Source: Bordetella petrii
GTDB taxonomy: Bacteria; Pseudomonadota; Gammaproteobacteria; Burkholderiales; Burkholderiaceae_B
Direction of reading: 5' to 3'
Length of the DNA: 64,000 bases
Assembly (NCBI RefSeq): GCF_000067205.1
Contig: NC_010170.1
Span: 496,001-560,000, forward strand
The position numbers and the translations under genes are program-made. Positions within the stretch are counted from its first letter, which is position 1, and every line of letters begins with the position of its first letter. Under the pieces are notes generated by a model. That model was not told the DNA's origin and made no database searches. It saw only the letters and a list, made by a program, of their open reading frames with translations. Below are positions 26,473-35,306 of the stretch, one piece after another.

Positions 26473-27243
26473 ATGCAACAACATTCCACCCCCGCTTCCG
26501 ATTCGGACGCCAGCACCACGCATTTCGGGTTTCAATCAGTCCCCGAAAACGAGAAGGCCCGCAAGGTGGCCGAGGTCTTCCACTCCGTGGCGTCCCGCTA
26601 CGATGTCATGAACGACCTGATGTCCGGCGGCCTGCATCGCGCCTGGAAGGCCTTCACTATCGGCCGCGCCGCGATCCGGCCGGGCATGAAAGTGCTGGAC
26701 ATCGCCGGCGGCACCGGCGACCTGGCGAAGGCGTTCGCGCGCCGGGCCGGCGCCACGGGCGAGGTGTGGCTGACCGACATCAACGATTCCATGCTGCGCG
26801 TGGGACGCGACCGCCTGACCGATGCCGGCCTGCTGCTGCCCACCGCCGTGTGCGACGCCGAGCGCCTGCCGTTTCCGTCCGGGTACTTCGACCGCGTCAG
26901 CGTGGCCTTCGGCCTGCGCAACATGACCCACAAAGACCGCGCGCTGGCCGAAATGACGCGCGTGCTCAAGCCGGGCGGCAAGCTGCTGGTGCTGGAGTTC
27001 TCGCGGGTGGCCAAGCCGCTCGCGCCGGTGTACGACTGGTACTCGTTCAATATATTGCCCTGGCTGGGCAAGAAAGTGGCGGGCGACGAGGCCAGCTACC
27101 GCTACCTGGCCGAGTCCATCCGCATGCATCCCGACCAGGACACCCTGGCCGACATGATGCGCACCGCCGGCCTCGAACGGGTGCAGTACTTCAACCTGAC
27201 CGCCGGCGTTGTCGCCCTGCACGAGGGCGTGCGGCTGGGCTGA
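26473..27243 (+). CDS. ubiE: Ubiquinone/menaquinone C-methyltransferase
   Basis: A 256-residue SAM-dependent methyltransferase that adds the C-methyl group in ubiquinone synthesis. The motif KVLDIAGGTGDLAKAF is the SAM-binding loop near residues 73-88. The two UbiE signature stretches are visible as YDVMNDLMSGGLHRAWK near 42-58 and RVLKPGGKLLVLEFS near 163-177. The ATG at 26473 is preferred over upstream codons because homologues start here. It is divergent from phoB and heads a set of ubiquinone genes (ubiJ and ubiB downstream), although a Tim44-like gene intervenes. Confidence 0.95.
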   Translation: MQQHSTPASDSDASTTHFGFQSVPENEKARKVAEVFHSVASRYDVMNDLMSGGLHRAWKAFTIGRAAIRPGMKVLDIAGGTGDLAKAFARRAGATGEVWLTDINDSMLRVGRDRLTDAGLLLPTAVCDAERLPFPSGYFDRVSVAFGLRNMTHKDRALAEMTRVLKPGGKLLVLEFSRVAKPLAPVYDWYSFNILPWLGKKVAGDEASYRYLAESIRMHPDQDTLADMMRTAGLERVQYFNLTAGVVALHEGVRLG

Positions 27244-27403
27244 GCGCCCGGCCGCGGGGAACTTGTTCCCTGCCGGCTTGTCCGTTATTCTTCAGGTATT
27301 CAGTTTTTTGTAAGAAACCTGACCAGAACAATCGCCGGCCGCGCCGCGGCCTGGCGGCGCCCCTGTTTAGGGGGGCGCCATTGCGCTCAAGGAGTCACGC
27401 AAT

Positions 27404-28402
27404 ATGTCCCGTCCCGGAATCACCCGGTTGCTCGCTGCTGCGCTGATCGCCGTCGCCGGAACCGCCATGCTGGCGGTGTCGTTCGACGCCGAGGCCCGCC
27501 GCATGGGCGGTGGCGGCAGCTTTGGCCGCCAGTCCAGCAATATTACCCAGCAGCGCCAGGCCACCACGCCGTCCACGGCTACCACCACCAACCGCTCCAC
27601 GGCGCCGGCCACGGGCGCCGCTGCCGGCACCGCCGCGGCGGGCACGGCCGCCAAGAGCGGCATGTCGCGCTGGCTGGGTCCCATTGCCGGCATCGCCGCA
27701 GGCCTGGGCATTGCCGCGTTGCTGTCGCATCTGGGCCTGTCGGGCGCTTTTGCCGAATTCCTGTCCAGCATGCTGCTGATCGGGCTGGTCGTGTTCGCCG
27801 TGCTGTTCATCGTGCGCCGGCTGCGCGGCGTCGGTCCGCGCCATGCCACCCAGGGCGCCTATGGCGCGGCGCGCCAAGAGCACGCCGGCCAGGGCCAGCA
27901 ACCCATGTGGCGCCAGTCGGCGGGCGCATCGGCGGGCTCGGCCGCCTCGCCGGCCGCGGCCGCGGCGCCTGCTCCGGCCGCCGGCCTGCCCGCGGCGGAC
28001 GACGACAACAACTGGTATATCCCCGGCGATTTCAACACCACCGAATTCCTGAAAAAAGCCAAAGAGCAGTTCGTGCAGATCCAGGCCATCTGGGACAGCG
28101 GCGACACCGACCGCCTGCGCGAATTCCTCACCGACGACCTCATCGCCGAACTGAAGCAGCAACTGGCCGAGCGCGGCGCCGCGCCCAACCAGACCGAAGT
28201 GGTGCTGCTCAATGCCGAACTGCTGGGCATCGAAACCGTGTCCGACGGCCATCTGGCCAGCGTGCGGTTCTCGGGCATGCTGCGCGAGGCCCCCGGCACC
28301 GAAGCCTTCCGCTTCGAGGAAATCTGGAACCTGTTCAAGCCCCAGCAAGGCGGCTGGCTGCTGGCGGGCATCCAGCAAATTCCCGTCGAATACGCCAGCT
28401 GA
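27404..28402 (+). CDS. Tim44-like domain membrane protein
   Basis: A 332-residue exported or membrane-anchored protein. It has a signal-like N-terminus (LLAAALIAVAGTAMLAVS), a low-complexity Q/T/A-rich stretch to about residue 85, two hydrophobic segments (about 88-108 and 118-140), a second A/P-rich linker and a C-terminal Tim44-like domain (about 200-332; FNTTEFLKKAKEQFVQIQ, ending FEEIWNLFKP). Bacterial relatives are inner-membrane proteins of unclear role. AAGGAG lies nine bases before the ATG. It sits consistently beside ubi genes here, so a link to quinone or lipid traffic is conceivable but unproven. Confidence 0.85.
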   Translation: MSRPGITRLLAAALIAVAGTAMLAVSFDAEARRMGGGGSFGRQSSNITQQRQATTPSTATTTNRSTAPATGAAAGTAAAGTAAKSGMSRWLGPIAGIAAGLGIAALLSHLGLSGAFAEFLSSMLLIGLVVFAVLFIVRRLRGVGPRHATQGAYGAARQEHAGQGQQPMWRQSAGASAGSAASPAAAAAPAPAAGLPAADDDNNWYIPGDFNTTEFLKKAKEQFVQIQAIWDSGDTDRLREFLTDDLIAELKQQLAERGAAPNQTEVVLLNAELLGIETVSDGHLASVRFSGMLREAPGTEAFRFEEIWNLFKPQQGGWLLAGIQQIPVEYAS

Positions 28403-28543
28403 CGGCCGGCGGGCGCCGCCGCGCGCCCCGCCGCGCATGGCTTGCCGCCCCGCACGCGGGGCAGGCGCGCGCCCGACCCGGTAAACTCCGGGTTTGACCG
28501 TTTAATCGGCCGGGCCTGCGGCAGGCCGGCCCGCCCCGCATCG

Positions 28544-29182
28544 ATGCTGCCTTCTTCCATATTGCCCAACCCTGCGCGCCTGGCCGTTCGGGCGCTGAAT
28601 GCCTTGCTGGCGCGCGAAGCATGGGCGCGCGAGCGCCTGGCGCGCCACGCGGGCAAGACGGTGCGTTTTGCGGTGGGCGGCTTCACGGCGGGACTGGCGG
28701 TCAACAGCGAAGGCTACGCCGACCCGGCCGACTCGGCCGTGGTGCCCGACGTCATTCTTACCGTCGACCCGGCCAAGTTCAATCCGCTGCGCCTGCTGCC
28801 CGGGCAAGACAAACCCGACGTGGCCGAGGCTACCCACATCGAGGGCGATGCCGCGCTGGCGCGCGTGGTGGCCGACCTGGCCGCCAGCCTGCGCTGGGAC
28901 CCCGAAGACGATCTGGCCCGCGTAGTGGGCGATATTCCGGCGGCGCGCCTGGTTGCGGGCGCGCGCGCAGCCCACCAGGGCGCGCGTGCCGCGGCGGCCA
29001 GCCTGGGGCGCAATGTGTCCGAATACCTGGCCGAAGAGCGCGGCGTGTTGGCTGGCGCGCCGCTGCTGGCCCAATGGCAGCAAGACCTGGCTGAACTCGG
29101 CCGGCACGGCGATGCCGTGGCGCGGCGGGCAGCCGACCTGGACGCGCGGCTGGCCCGTCTGGCCAGGCAGCGGGGCGCCTGA
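28544..29182 (+). CDS. ubiJ: Ubiquinone biosynthesis accessory factor (SCP2 domain)
   Basis: A 212-residue protein with an N-terminal SCP2 lipid-binding domain (about 20-115, FAVGGFTAGLAVNSEG) and an alanine- and arginine-rich helical C-terminal half. UbiJ and UbiK organise the soluble Ubi complex. The assignment rests on the SCP2 domain plus its place four bases before ubiB, the conserved ubiE-ubiJ-ubiB order. Sequence similarity among UbiJ proteins is low, so context carries much of the weight. Confidence 0.85.
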   Translation: MLPSSILPNPARLAVRALNALLAREAWARERLARHAGKTVRFAVGGFTAGLAVNSEGYADPADSAVVPDVILTVDPAKFNPLRLLPGQDKPDVAEATHIEGDAALARVVADLAASLRWDPEDDLARVVGDIPAARLVAGARAAHQGARAAAASLGRNVSEYLAEERGVLAGAPLLAQWQQDLAELGRHGDAVARRAADLDARLARLARQRGA

Positions 29183-29186
29183 AGCC

Positions 29187-30740
29187 ATGCCCAGTTTCCT
29201 GCGCGTGCTACGCATTATGTATGTGGCGTTCAGGTTCGGCCTGGACGACCTGGTGCTGTCCGGCCTCGATCATCCCCTGGCCCGCGGCCTGCGCTGGCTG
29301 ATCCGGCTGGGCATGCGGCCGCGCGCGCCGCGCGGGCTGCGGCTGCGGCGCGCGCTGGAATCGCTGGGCCCCATTTTCGTGAAGTTCGGACAGGTGTTGT
29401 CGACCCGGCGCGACCTCGTTCCGGCCGACATCGCCGACGAACTGGCGCTGCTGCAAGACCGCGTGCCGCCGTTCCCGTCGGCGCAGGCGGCGGCGTGCAT
29501 CGAGGCCGCCCTGGGCGCTCCGCCCGCGCAGTTGTTTGCCCAGTTCGATGTCGATCCGGTGGCATCGGCCTCGATCGCCCAAGTGCATTTCGCCGTGCTG
29601 CACGATGGCCGCGAAGTGGCCGTGAAGGTGCTGCGCCCGGGCATGCGCCAGGCCATCGAGCGCGACCTGTCGCTGCTGCGCATCGTGGCGCGCATTGTCG
29701 AACGCACCGGCCCCGATGGCCGCCGGCTGAAGCCGCGCGAGGTGGTGGCCGAGTTCGACAACTACCTGCACGATGAGCTCGACCTGGTGCGCGAAGCATC
29801 CAATTGCAGCCAGCTGCGGCGCAACTTCGACGCGGCGTCGGGGCGCGGCGACCTGCTGATCGTGCCCGAGGTCATCTGGGAATACACCACTTCCACGGTG
29901 TTCACGATGCAGCGCATGTATGGCATTCCGGTGGGTCAGATCGACCGCCTGCGCGCCGCGGGCATCGATATTCCCACCCTGGCGCGCAGCGGCGTCGACA
30001 TCTTCTTCACCCAGGTGTTTTCCGACGGCTTCTTCCACGCCGACATGCATCCGGGCAACATCTACGTGTCCGACCGGCCCGAGACCCTGGGGCGCTATAT
30101 CGCGCTGGACTTCGGCATCGTCGGCTCGTTGTCCGAGTTCGACAAGAACTACCTGGCGCAGAATTTCCTGGCGTTCTTCCATCGCGACTACCGGCGCGTG
30201 GCGCAACTGCATATCGAATCCGGCTGGGTGCCGCCGGACACGCGCGAAGAAGAACTCGAGGGCGCCGTGCGCGCGGTGTGCGAGCCGTATTTCGACCGGC
30301 CGCTCGCCGAAATCTCGCTGGGCCAGGTGCTGCTGCGGCTGTTCCAGACCTCGCGACGGTTCAATGTCGAGATCCAGCCGCAGCTGGTGCTGCTGCAGAA
30401 AACCCTGCTCAACGTCGAAGGGCTGGGGCGCCAGCTGGATCCCAACCTTGATCTGTGGAAGACCGCCAAGCCGTACCTGGAAAACTGGATGCGGCAGCGC
30501 ATGGGCCTGGATGGCCTGCGCAAATCGCTGGCCAAAGAAGCCACGCAATGGTCGCAGATGCTGCCGGCCTTGCCACGGCTGGTGCATGAGCGGCTCAGCC
30601 GGCCCGATGTGGCGCCGCAGCTGCTGCTCGAAATGACCCGACTGCGCCAGGCGCAGGAACAGGGCAACCGCCTGCTGGCCGCCTTGGCGGCCGTGCTGGC
30701 CTTGGCAGTGGGGGTGGCCCTGTGGGCCCTGACCCGCTGA
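29187..30740 (+). CDS. ubiB: ABC1-family kinase-like ubiquinone protein
   Basis: A 517-residue atypical kinase-like ATPase required for ubiquinone synthesis, anchored in the inner membrane. The ABC1 (KxGQ) motif is visible as KFGQVLSTRRDLVPADIA near residue 65, then ASIAQVHFA near 128, the VKVLRPG lysine, HADMHPGNIYV near 285 and ALDFGIVG (DFG). A C-terminal hydrophobic hairpin (LLAALAAVLALAVGVALWAL) is the membrane anchor. The ATG at 29187 is four bases after the ubiJ stop; a longer frame that begins inside ubiJ is rejected. Confidence 0.95.
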   Translation: MPSFLRVLRIMYVAFRFGLDDLVLSGLDHPLARGLRWLIRLGMRPRAPRGLRLRRALESLGPIFVKFGQVLSTRRDLVPADIADELALLQDRVPPFPSAQAAACIEAALGAPPAQLFAQFDVDPVASASIAQVHFAVLHDGREVAVKVLRPGMRQAIERDLSLLRIVARIVERTGPDGRRLKPREVVAEFDNYLHDELDLVREASNCSQLRRNFDAASGRGDLLIVPEVIWEYTTSTVFTMQRMYGIPVGQIDRLRAAGIDIPTLARSGVDIFFTQVFSDGFFHADMHPGNIYVSDRPETLGRYIALDFGIVGSLSEFDKNYLAQNFLAFFHRDYRRVAQLHIESGWVPPDTREEELEGAVRAVCEPYFDRPLAEISLGQVLLRLFQTSRRFNVEIQPQLVLLQKTLLNVEGLGRQLDPNLDLWKTAKPYLENWMRQRMGLDGLRKSLAKEATQWSQMLPALPRLVHERLSRPDVAPQLLLEMTRLRQAQEQGNRLLAALAAVLALAVGVALWALTR

Positions 30741-30755
30741 CCTGTCGCGGCGCCG

Positions 30756-30787
30756 TGTCATGAATTCGTCACCAGACGGTCATGACA
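30756..30787. promoter_or_regulatory. Inverted repeat upstream of ferritin-like gene
   Basis: TGTCATGA at 30756-30763 and TCATGACA at 30780-30787 are perfect reverse complements with a 16-base spacer. They lie between ubiB and the ferritin-like gene, 120-150 bases before its start. The centre-to-centre distance of 24 bases suits a dimeric regulator or a hairpin. The regulator is unknown. Confidence 0.4.
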
Positions 30788-30906
30788 GTTTCGCACGGCG
30801 CGGCGATAAATAACCCTGCGCAATAGCGTGCAGGGCCCGGGCCGTGACAGCACGGCATTTGTTTGAAGCCAAATAAGGCCCCACGCGGGACCGACAAGGG
30901 TACATC

Positions 30907-31791
30907 ATGCTTTATCCTGAACTCTTCAAGACCATGGAAGCCGTGCGCTGGAACATGGCAAGCGATATCCCCTGGGACGACTTCGACCGCAGCAAGCTGT
31001 CGGACGAGCAGGCATACACCATCAAGATGAATGCCATCACCGAGTGGGCGGCGCTGCCGGCCACCGAGATGTTCCTGCGCGACAACCGCGGCGACAGCGA
31101 TTTCTGCGCGTTCATGTCGGTGTGGTTCTTCGAAGAGCAGAAGCACTCGCTGGTGCTCATCGAGTACCTGCGCCGCTTCTGCCCCGAACTGGTTCCCACC
31201 GAAGAAGAGCTGCACAAGGTGCGCTTCGAATTCGATCCGGCGCCCGAGCTGGAGACGCTGATGCTGCATTTCTGCGGCGAAGTGCGCCTGAACCACTGGT
31301 ACCGCCGCGCCGCCGACTGGCACACCGAGCCGGTCATCAAGGCCATTTACCAGACCATTTCGCGTGACGAGGCCCGCCATGCGGGCGCGTACCTGCAGTA
31401 CATGCGCCGCGCTCTGCACGACCGCGGCCAGAGCATCAGCGAACAGGCCCGGCTGTCGTTCTCGAAAATCGGCGTGCTGATGGCCTCGGCCAGCCGCACG
31501 GCGCAGGCCATGCATCCCACCAACCTGCACGTCAACAAGGCGCTGTTTCCCAACGATACGGTGCAGTCGCGCCTGCCCGAGCCGGGTTGGCTGGAGCACT
31601 GGCTGGATACGCAGATCCGCTTTGACGGCGCATGGGAACAGAAGGTGGCCAGCCGCATCCTGCACATTCTGTCGTCCCTGATGGGGCGCAGTTTCGAAAC
31701 GGTGAAAGACCTGAACCGCTATCGCAAAGAGATCGCCAGCCTGGCCGCGGCGGGCACGCAGTCGGACCTGGTCGTGCCGGCTGGCGCCTGA
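30907..31791 (+). CDS. Ferritin-like (diiron) domain protein
   Basis: A 294-residue protein with the helical ferritin/acyl-ACP-desaturase-like pattern. Candidate diiron ligands are E in ATEMFLRD near residue 54, the ExxH of FEEQKH near 79, E in CGEVRL near 124 and DEARH near 156. It resembles uncharacterised diiron proteins rather than bacterioferritin, and an oxygenase or hydroxylase role is possible. It has its own 166-base leader with an inverted repeat. The position between ubiB and rfaE2 gives little functional guidance, though quinone hydroxylases of diiron type exist (COQ7 family), and this protein is too long to be a simple COQ7. Confidence 0.8.
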   Translation: MLYPELFKTMEAVRWNMASDIPWDDFDRSKLSDEQAYTIKMNAITEWAALPATEMFLRDNRGDSDFCAFMSVWFFEEQKHSLVLIEYLRRFCPELVPTEEELHKVRFEFDPAPELETLMLHFCGEVRLNHWYRRAADWHTEPVIKAIYQTISRDEARHAGAYLQYMRRALHDRGQSISEQARLSFSKIGVLMASASRTAQAMHPTNLHVNKALFPNDTVQSRLPEPGWLEHWLDTQIRFDGAWEQKVASRILHILSSLMGRSFETVKDLNRYRKEIASLAAAGTQSDLVVPAGA

Positions 31792-31840
31792 GGCGCCGCC
31801 GGCCGCTGCCGGCGCGCGGGCGGCGGCGTACAATCGCCGC

Positions 31841-32326
31841 ATGCCTGCCACCCGTTTCGAATCCAAGATACTGACCCGCGAGGCCTGCGCCGCGGCCATT
31901 GCCCGCGGCGCGCTGCCGCGCCCGCTGGTGTTTACCAACGGCGTTTTCGATATCCTGCATCGCGGGCATGCCACCTACCTGGACCAGGCCGCGCAGTTGG
32001 GCGCCTCACTGGTGGTGGCCATTAATACCGACGACTCGGTGCGCCGCCTGGGCAAGGGCAGCGACCGTCCGCTGAACCGCCAGGAAGACCGCGCCGCGTT
32101 GCTGGCGGCGCTGGGCTGCGTCAGCGCCGTGACCCTGTTCCATGAAGACACGCCGGTTGAGATCATCGGCGAATTGCGCCCCGACCTAATCGTCAAGGGG
32201 GGCGACTACGACATGGAAACCCTGCCGGAAACCGCGCTGGTCAAGACCTGGGGCGGGCGCGCGCTGGCGATTCCGTTCGAGTTCGAGCGCTCGACGACGG
32301 CGTTGGTGAAGAAAATCCGGGGCTAG
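31841..32326 (+). CDS. rfaE2: D-glycero-beta-D-manno-heptose 1-phosphate adenylyltransferase
   Basis: A 161-residue nucleotidyltransferase that makes ADP-heptose for the LPS inner core. The HxGH motif is LHRGHATYLDQA near residue 46, after VFTNGVFDILH; the C-terminal FEFERSTTALVKKI carries the second conserved motif (STT in place of the common STT/STS). It corresponds to the C-terminal domain of HldE, encoded alone as in many beta-proteobacteria. It is convergent with the TolC-family gene, 16 bases between their stops. Confidence 0.94.
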   Translation: MPATRFESKILTREACAAAIARGALPRPLVFTNGVFDILHRGHATYLDQAAQLGASLVVAINTDDSVRRLGKGSDRPLNRQEDRAALLAALGCVSAVTLFHEDTPVEIIGELRPDLIVKGGDYDMETLPETALVKTWGGRALAIPFEFERSTTALVKKIRG

Positions 32327-32342
32327 CCGCCCCGGCGCGTAC

Positions 32343-33677
32343 TCAGGGGGCGGGCAGCCGCAGCAGCCGGTTGACGGCTTCGAGATCGGCTTCGGACAGG
32401 ATACCGCCCACCGCCTTGAGCCGCAGTCCGTTGAGCAGGGTGTTGTAGCGCGCCTGGGCCAGGTCGCGCTGGGTGGCATACAGCTGCTGCTGGGCGTTGA
32501 GCACGTCCAGGTTGATGCGCACGCCGATTTCGTAGCCTGTCTGATTGGCCCGCACGGCCGCGCGGCTGGATTTTTCGCCGGCCTCGAGCGCCGCGATGCG
32601 CTGCAGGCCGGATATCACGCCGGTGTAATGCTGGCGGGCCGATTGCACTGCCTGGCGGCGGGCGGCCTCGTACTCTTTGCGTGCTTTTTGTTCGAGTTGG
32701 ACTTTTTCTGTTACCTGAGAGGACACGCCGCCGCCCGAGTAAATAGGCACGGACAACACCAGGCCGATGGAGCTGTCGACCGCGCGGCCGCCGGCGGCGT
32801 CTCGGTGCGAGCCCTCGGCGCTGCCGCTGGTGGCGCGCAGGCTTAGCGTGGGGTAATGGCCGCTGCGCGCTACCTGGATGTCGCGCTGGGCGATCTGCGT
32901 ATGCAATTGGGCGCGCGCCACTTCCAGGCTGGCGGCCTCGGCCTGGGTGGACCAGTCGGCCAGGCGCGCCGGCTGCGGCGGCGGCAGCGGCACGCTGCGC
33001 GGCAGTTCGGCCAGCGCGCCAGGCGGCTGGCCGATGATTTTGCCGAGCTCGTCGCGCAGCACGTCCAGGGCGTGCTGTTGCAGCAGTTCCTGCGCCACGA
33101 CCAGGTCGTAGCGGGCCTGGGCTTCGTAGGTGTCGGTGATGGTGGAATTGCCCAGCTCGAAATTGCGCTTGGCCGATTCCAGTTGGGCGGCCACCGCGGC
33201 TTTTTCGCCCTCGGTGGCGGCCAGGGTGTCTTGCGCGGCCAGCACGTTGAAGTAGGCGTCGGCCACGCGCAGCAACAGGTCTTGGTAGGCCTGCTGCAAC
33301 TGCAGCTCGGCGTCGGCCACGCCCAGCTTGGCCTGTTCGTAGCGTTGCCAGCGCGACCAGTCGTATAGCGGCTGGGTCAGGACCAGGTCCCAGGCGCCGC
33401 GGGTGCCGTCGCGGCTGCGCGACGACATGTTGCGGGTTGCGCGGGTTTCGTCGTAGGCGCCCAGGAGTTCGGCATTGACCGCCGGCAGCAGGCTGGCCCG
33501 CGCCTGCGGCAATTGCTCGATGGACGCCCGGTATGAGGCGCGGGCCGCGGCGTAGAGCGGGTCGCTGGCCAACGCCTGGCGCCAGATCTGCAGCAGGTCT
33601 TGGGCAGCGCCGGCCGGCGCGCTCAGGCTTGCGGCAAGCGCCAGAACCAACGTGGCCGCAAGCGAACCGGCGCGCAT
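32343..33677 (-). CDS. tolC: TolC-family outer-membrane channel protein
   Basis: A 444-residue outer-membrane efflux/type I secretion channel. A signal peptide (LAATLVLALAASLSAPAGA) is followed by DLLQIWRQALASDPLYAAAR, the first helix of the TolC repeat; the second half repeats the helix-strand plan (QRDIQVARSGHYPTLSLRA near residue 268). The best match is to the TolC/AprF-like subfamily. It lies ten bases downstream of pcm on the same strand, an order seen in other Burkholderiales. Which inner-membrane partner it serves is not shown in this window. Confidence 0.92.
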   Translation of the reverse strand: MRAGSLAATLVLALAASLSAPAGAAQDLLQIWRQALASDPLYAAARASYRASIEQLPQARASLLPAVNAELLGAYDETRATRNMSSRSRDGTRGAWDLVLTQPLYDWSRWQRYEQAKLGVADAELQLQQAYQDLLLRVADAYFNVLAAQDTLAATEGEKAAVAAQLESAKRNFELGNSTITDTYEAQARYDLVVAQELLQQHALDVLRDELGKIIGQPPGALAELPRSVPLPPPQPARLADWSTQAEAASLEVARAQLHTQIAQRDIQVARSGHYPTLSLRATSGSAEGSHRDAAGGRAVDSSIGLVLSVPIYSGGGVSSQVTEKVQLEQKARKEYEAARRQAVQSARQHYTGVISGLQRIAALEAGEKSSRAAVRANQTGYEIGVRINLDVLNAQQQLYATQRDLAQARYNTLLNGLRLKAVGGILSEADLEAVNRLLRLPAP

Positions 33678-33687
33678 GCGGAGGTGG

Positions 33688-34368
33688 CTAGAACTTGAAC
33701 TGCGAAACCGTGGCCCCGCGCAGCGGCTTGACGACGGTTTCGAACAGGTTGACGGTCTCGAAGCTGGCGGCCGTGGTGCGCGTGATGCGACAGGCCGTCA
33801 TGATGGGCGCCTGCCCCACGATGACCACCAGGCGGCCGCCGACGCGCAACTGGTATTTCAGGGCGTCGGGCACCGCGGGCACCGAGCCGGTGACCAGGAT
33901 GGCGTCGTATTCGGTGGTGCCCCAGCCGTTGCGGCCGTCGCCGGTTTCGACCTTGACGTTGGTGACGTTGTTCATCTGCAGGTTCTGCTGCGCGAACGCC
34001 ACCAGGCGGTTGTCGATTTCTACCGAGGTGACCTGCTGCGCCAGGTGCGCCAGCAGCGCGGCCTGGTAGCCCGAGCCCGTGCCGATTTCCAGCACGCAGT
34101 CGGTGGGGGTGAGTTGCAGTTCCTGGGCCAGGCGAGCTTCGACCTTGGGCGCCAGCATGACCTGGCGGGTATCGACCGCGTTGATCTGCAGCGGGATTTC
34201 CAGGTCGGAAAAGGCCAGGGCGCGCAGCGCCGGCGGCACGAACTGCTCGCGGCGCACCGCGAACAGGGCGTCAAGCACCTTGGGGTCGAGCACATCCCAG
34301 GGGCGGATTTGCTGCTCAACCATGTTGAAGCGGGCTTTTTCTACGTCGGGCAGGGTCGAAGCGTTCAT
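33688..34368 (-). CDS. pcm: Protein-L-isoaspartate O-methyltransferase family protein
   Basis: A 226-residue SAM-dependent methyltransferase of the PCMT family, which repairs isoaspartyl damage. The SAM loop VLEIGTGSGYQAALLAHL is near residue 84. The N-terminal MVEQQIRPWDVLDP is characteristic of the subgroup found beside tolC, in which the catalytic serine of classical Pcm may be replaced, so true isoaspartyl activity is not certain. The ATG at 34368 is preferred; the frame upstream overlaps thiD. Confidence 0.88.
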   Translation of the reverse strand: MNASTLPDVEKARFNMVEQQIRPWDVLDPKVLDALFAVRREQFVPPALRALAFSDLEIPLQINAVDTRQVMLAPKVEARLAQELQLTPTDCVLEIGTGSGYQAALLAHLAQQVTSVEIDNRLVAFAQQNLQMNNVTNVKVETGDGRNGWGTTEYDAILVTGSVPAVPDALKYQLRVGGRLVVIVGQAPIMTACRITRTTAASFETVNLFETVVKPLRGATVSQFKF

Positions 34369-34431
34369 GACGGCAAAGGGAAAATCAGGAAGAACCAACG
34401 GCACATTGTACTGATTCGCCGCCTGTCCGGG

Positions 34432-34456
34432 CGCCCGGCTCCGCCGGAGCCGGGCG
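34432..34456 (-). terminator. GC-rich hairpin between thiD and pcm
   Basis: CGCCCGGCTCCG at 34432-34443 pairs perfectly with CGGAGCCGGGCG at 34445-34456, just after the thiD stop. There is no T run in the thiD direction, so termination may be partial or Rho-dependent. Confidence 0.5.
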
Positions 34457-34460
34457 GGTC

Positions 34461-35306
34461 TTACCACCAGCCGTGGAAATGATGGGTAGGGCCGTGGCCG
34501 GACCCCACTTGCAGACGGTCGGCATGGCGCAGTGCGTCGGCCAGGTAGGCCTTGGCGCGGCGGGCGGCCTCGGGCACGTCGGCGGTCTGCGGCAGCAGCG
34601 CCGCCAGGGCGGCCGACAGGGTGCAGCCGGTGCCGTGGGTGTTGCGGGTTTCGATGCGGTGGCCCGGCAGTTCGATCATGCGGTCGCCGTCGTGCAGCAG
34701 GTCGATGGTGTCGTTGCCGGGCAGGTGCCCGCCCTTGACCATGACCCAGCGCTGGCCCGAATGCGCCATGATATTGCGCAGGCGCTCGGCCACACGGCGC
34801 ATTTCCTTGACGGTTTCCACGGGGCGCTCGTCGAGCAGCACGCCGGCTTCGGGCAGGTTGGGGGTCAGCAGGGTGGCCTGCGGCAGCAGCGCCTCGCGCA
34901 GCGCGCCGACGGCTTCGCGCTCGAGCAGCAGGTCGCCGCTTTTGGCCACCATGACCGGGTCCAGCACCACATGGACCGGCAGCCATTTGGCCAGCTTTTC
35001 GGCCACCACCACCGTAACGGGCTGCTGGCCCAGCATGCCGATCTTGACGGCGTCGATGCGCACGTCGGCGAACAGGGTGTCGATTTGCTGGCCCACAAAG
35101 GCCGGCGGCACCGGCGCGATGGCCGTGACCCCCTGGGTGTTCTGGGCCGTGAGCGCCGCGATGACGGCGCAGCCGTAGGCGCCCAGCGCGCTCATGGCCT
35201 TGACGTCGGCCAGCACGCCGGCGCCGCCGGACGGGTCGACCCCGGCGATGCTCAGCGTATTGGGAATGGGCCGCTGGCCGGCCGGCGGCTGGCGCGAGGC
35301 GTTCAT
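34461..35306 (-). CDS. thiD: Hydroxymethylpyrimidine (phosphate) kinase
   Basis: A 281-residue ribokinase-fold enzyme that phosphorylates HMP and HMP-P in thiamine synthesis. It starts with NTLSIAGVDPSGGAGVLADV near residue 16. The magnesium/ATP signature is GTGCTLSAALAA near 227, and VLDPVMVAKSG lies near 110. Its ATG overlaps the thiG stop in an ATGA junction (35303-35306), so it is coupled to thiG. There is no sign of a fused ThiE domain. A hairpin follows the stop codon. Confidence 0.95.
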   Translation of the reverse strand: MNASRQPPAGQRPIPNTLSIAGVDPSGGAGVLADVKAMSALGAYGCAVIAALTAQNTQGVTAIAPVPPAFVGQQIDTLFADVRIDAVKIGMLGQQPVTVVVAEKLAKWLPVHVVLDPVMVAKSGDLLLEREAVGALREALLPQATLLTPNLPEAGVLLDERPVETVKEMRRVAERLRNIMAHSGQRWVMVKGGHLPGNDTIDLLHDGDRMIELPGHRIETRNTHGTGCTLSAALAALLPQTADVPEAARRAKAYLADALRHADRLQVGSGHGPTHHFHGWW

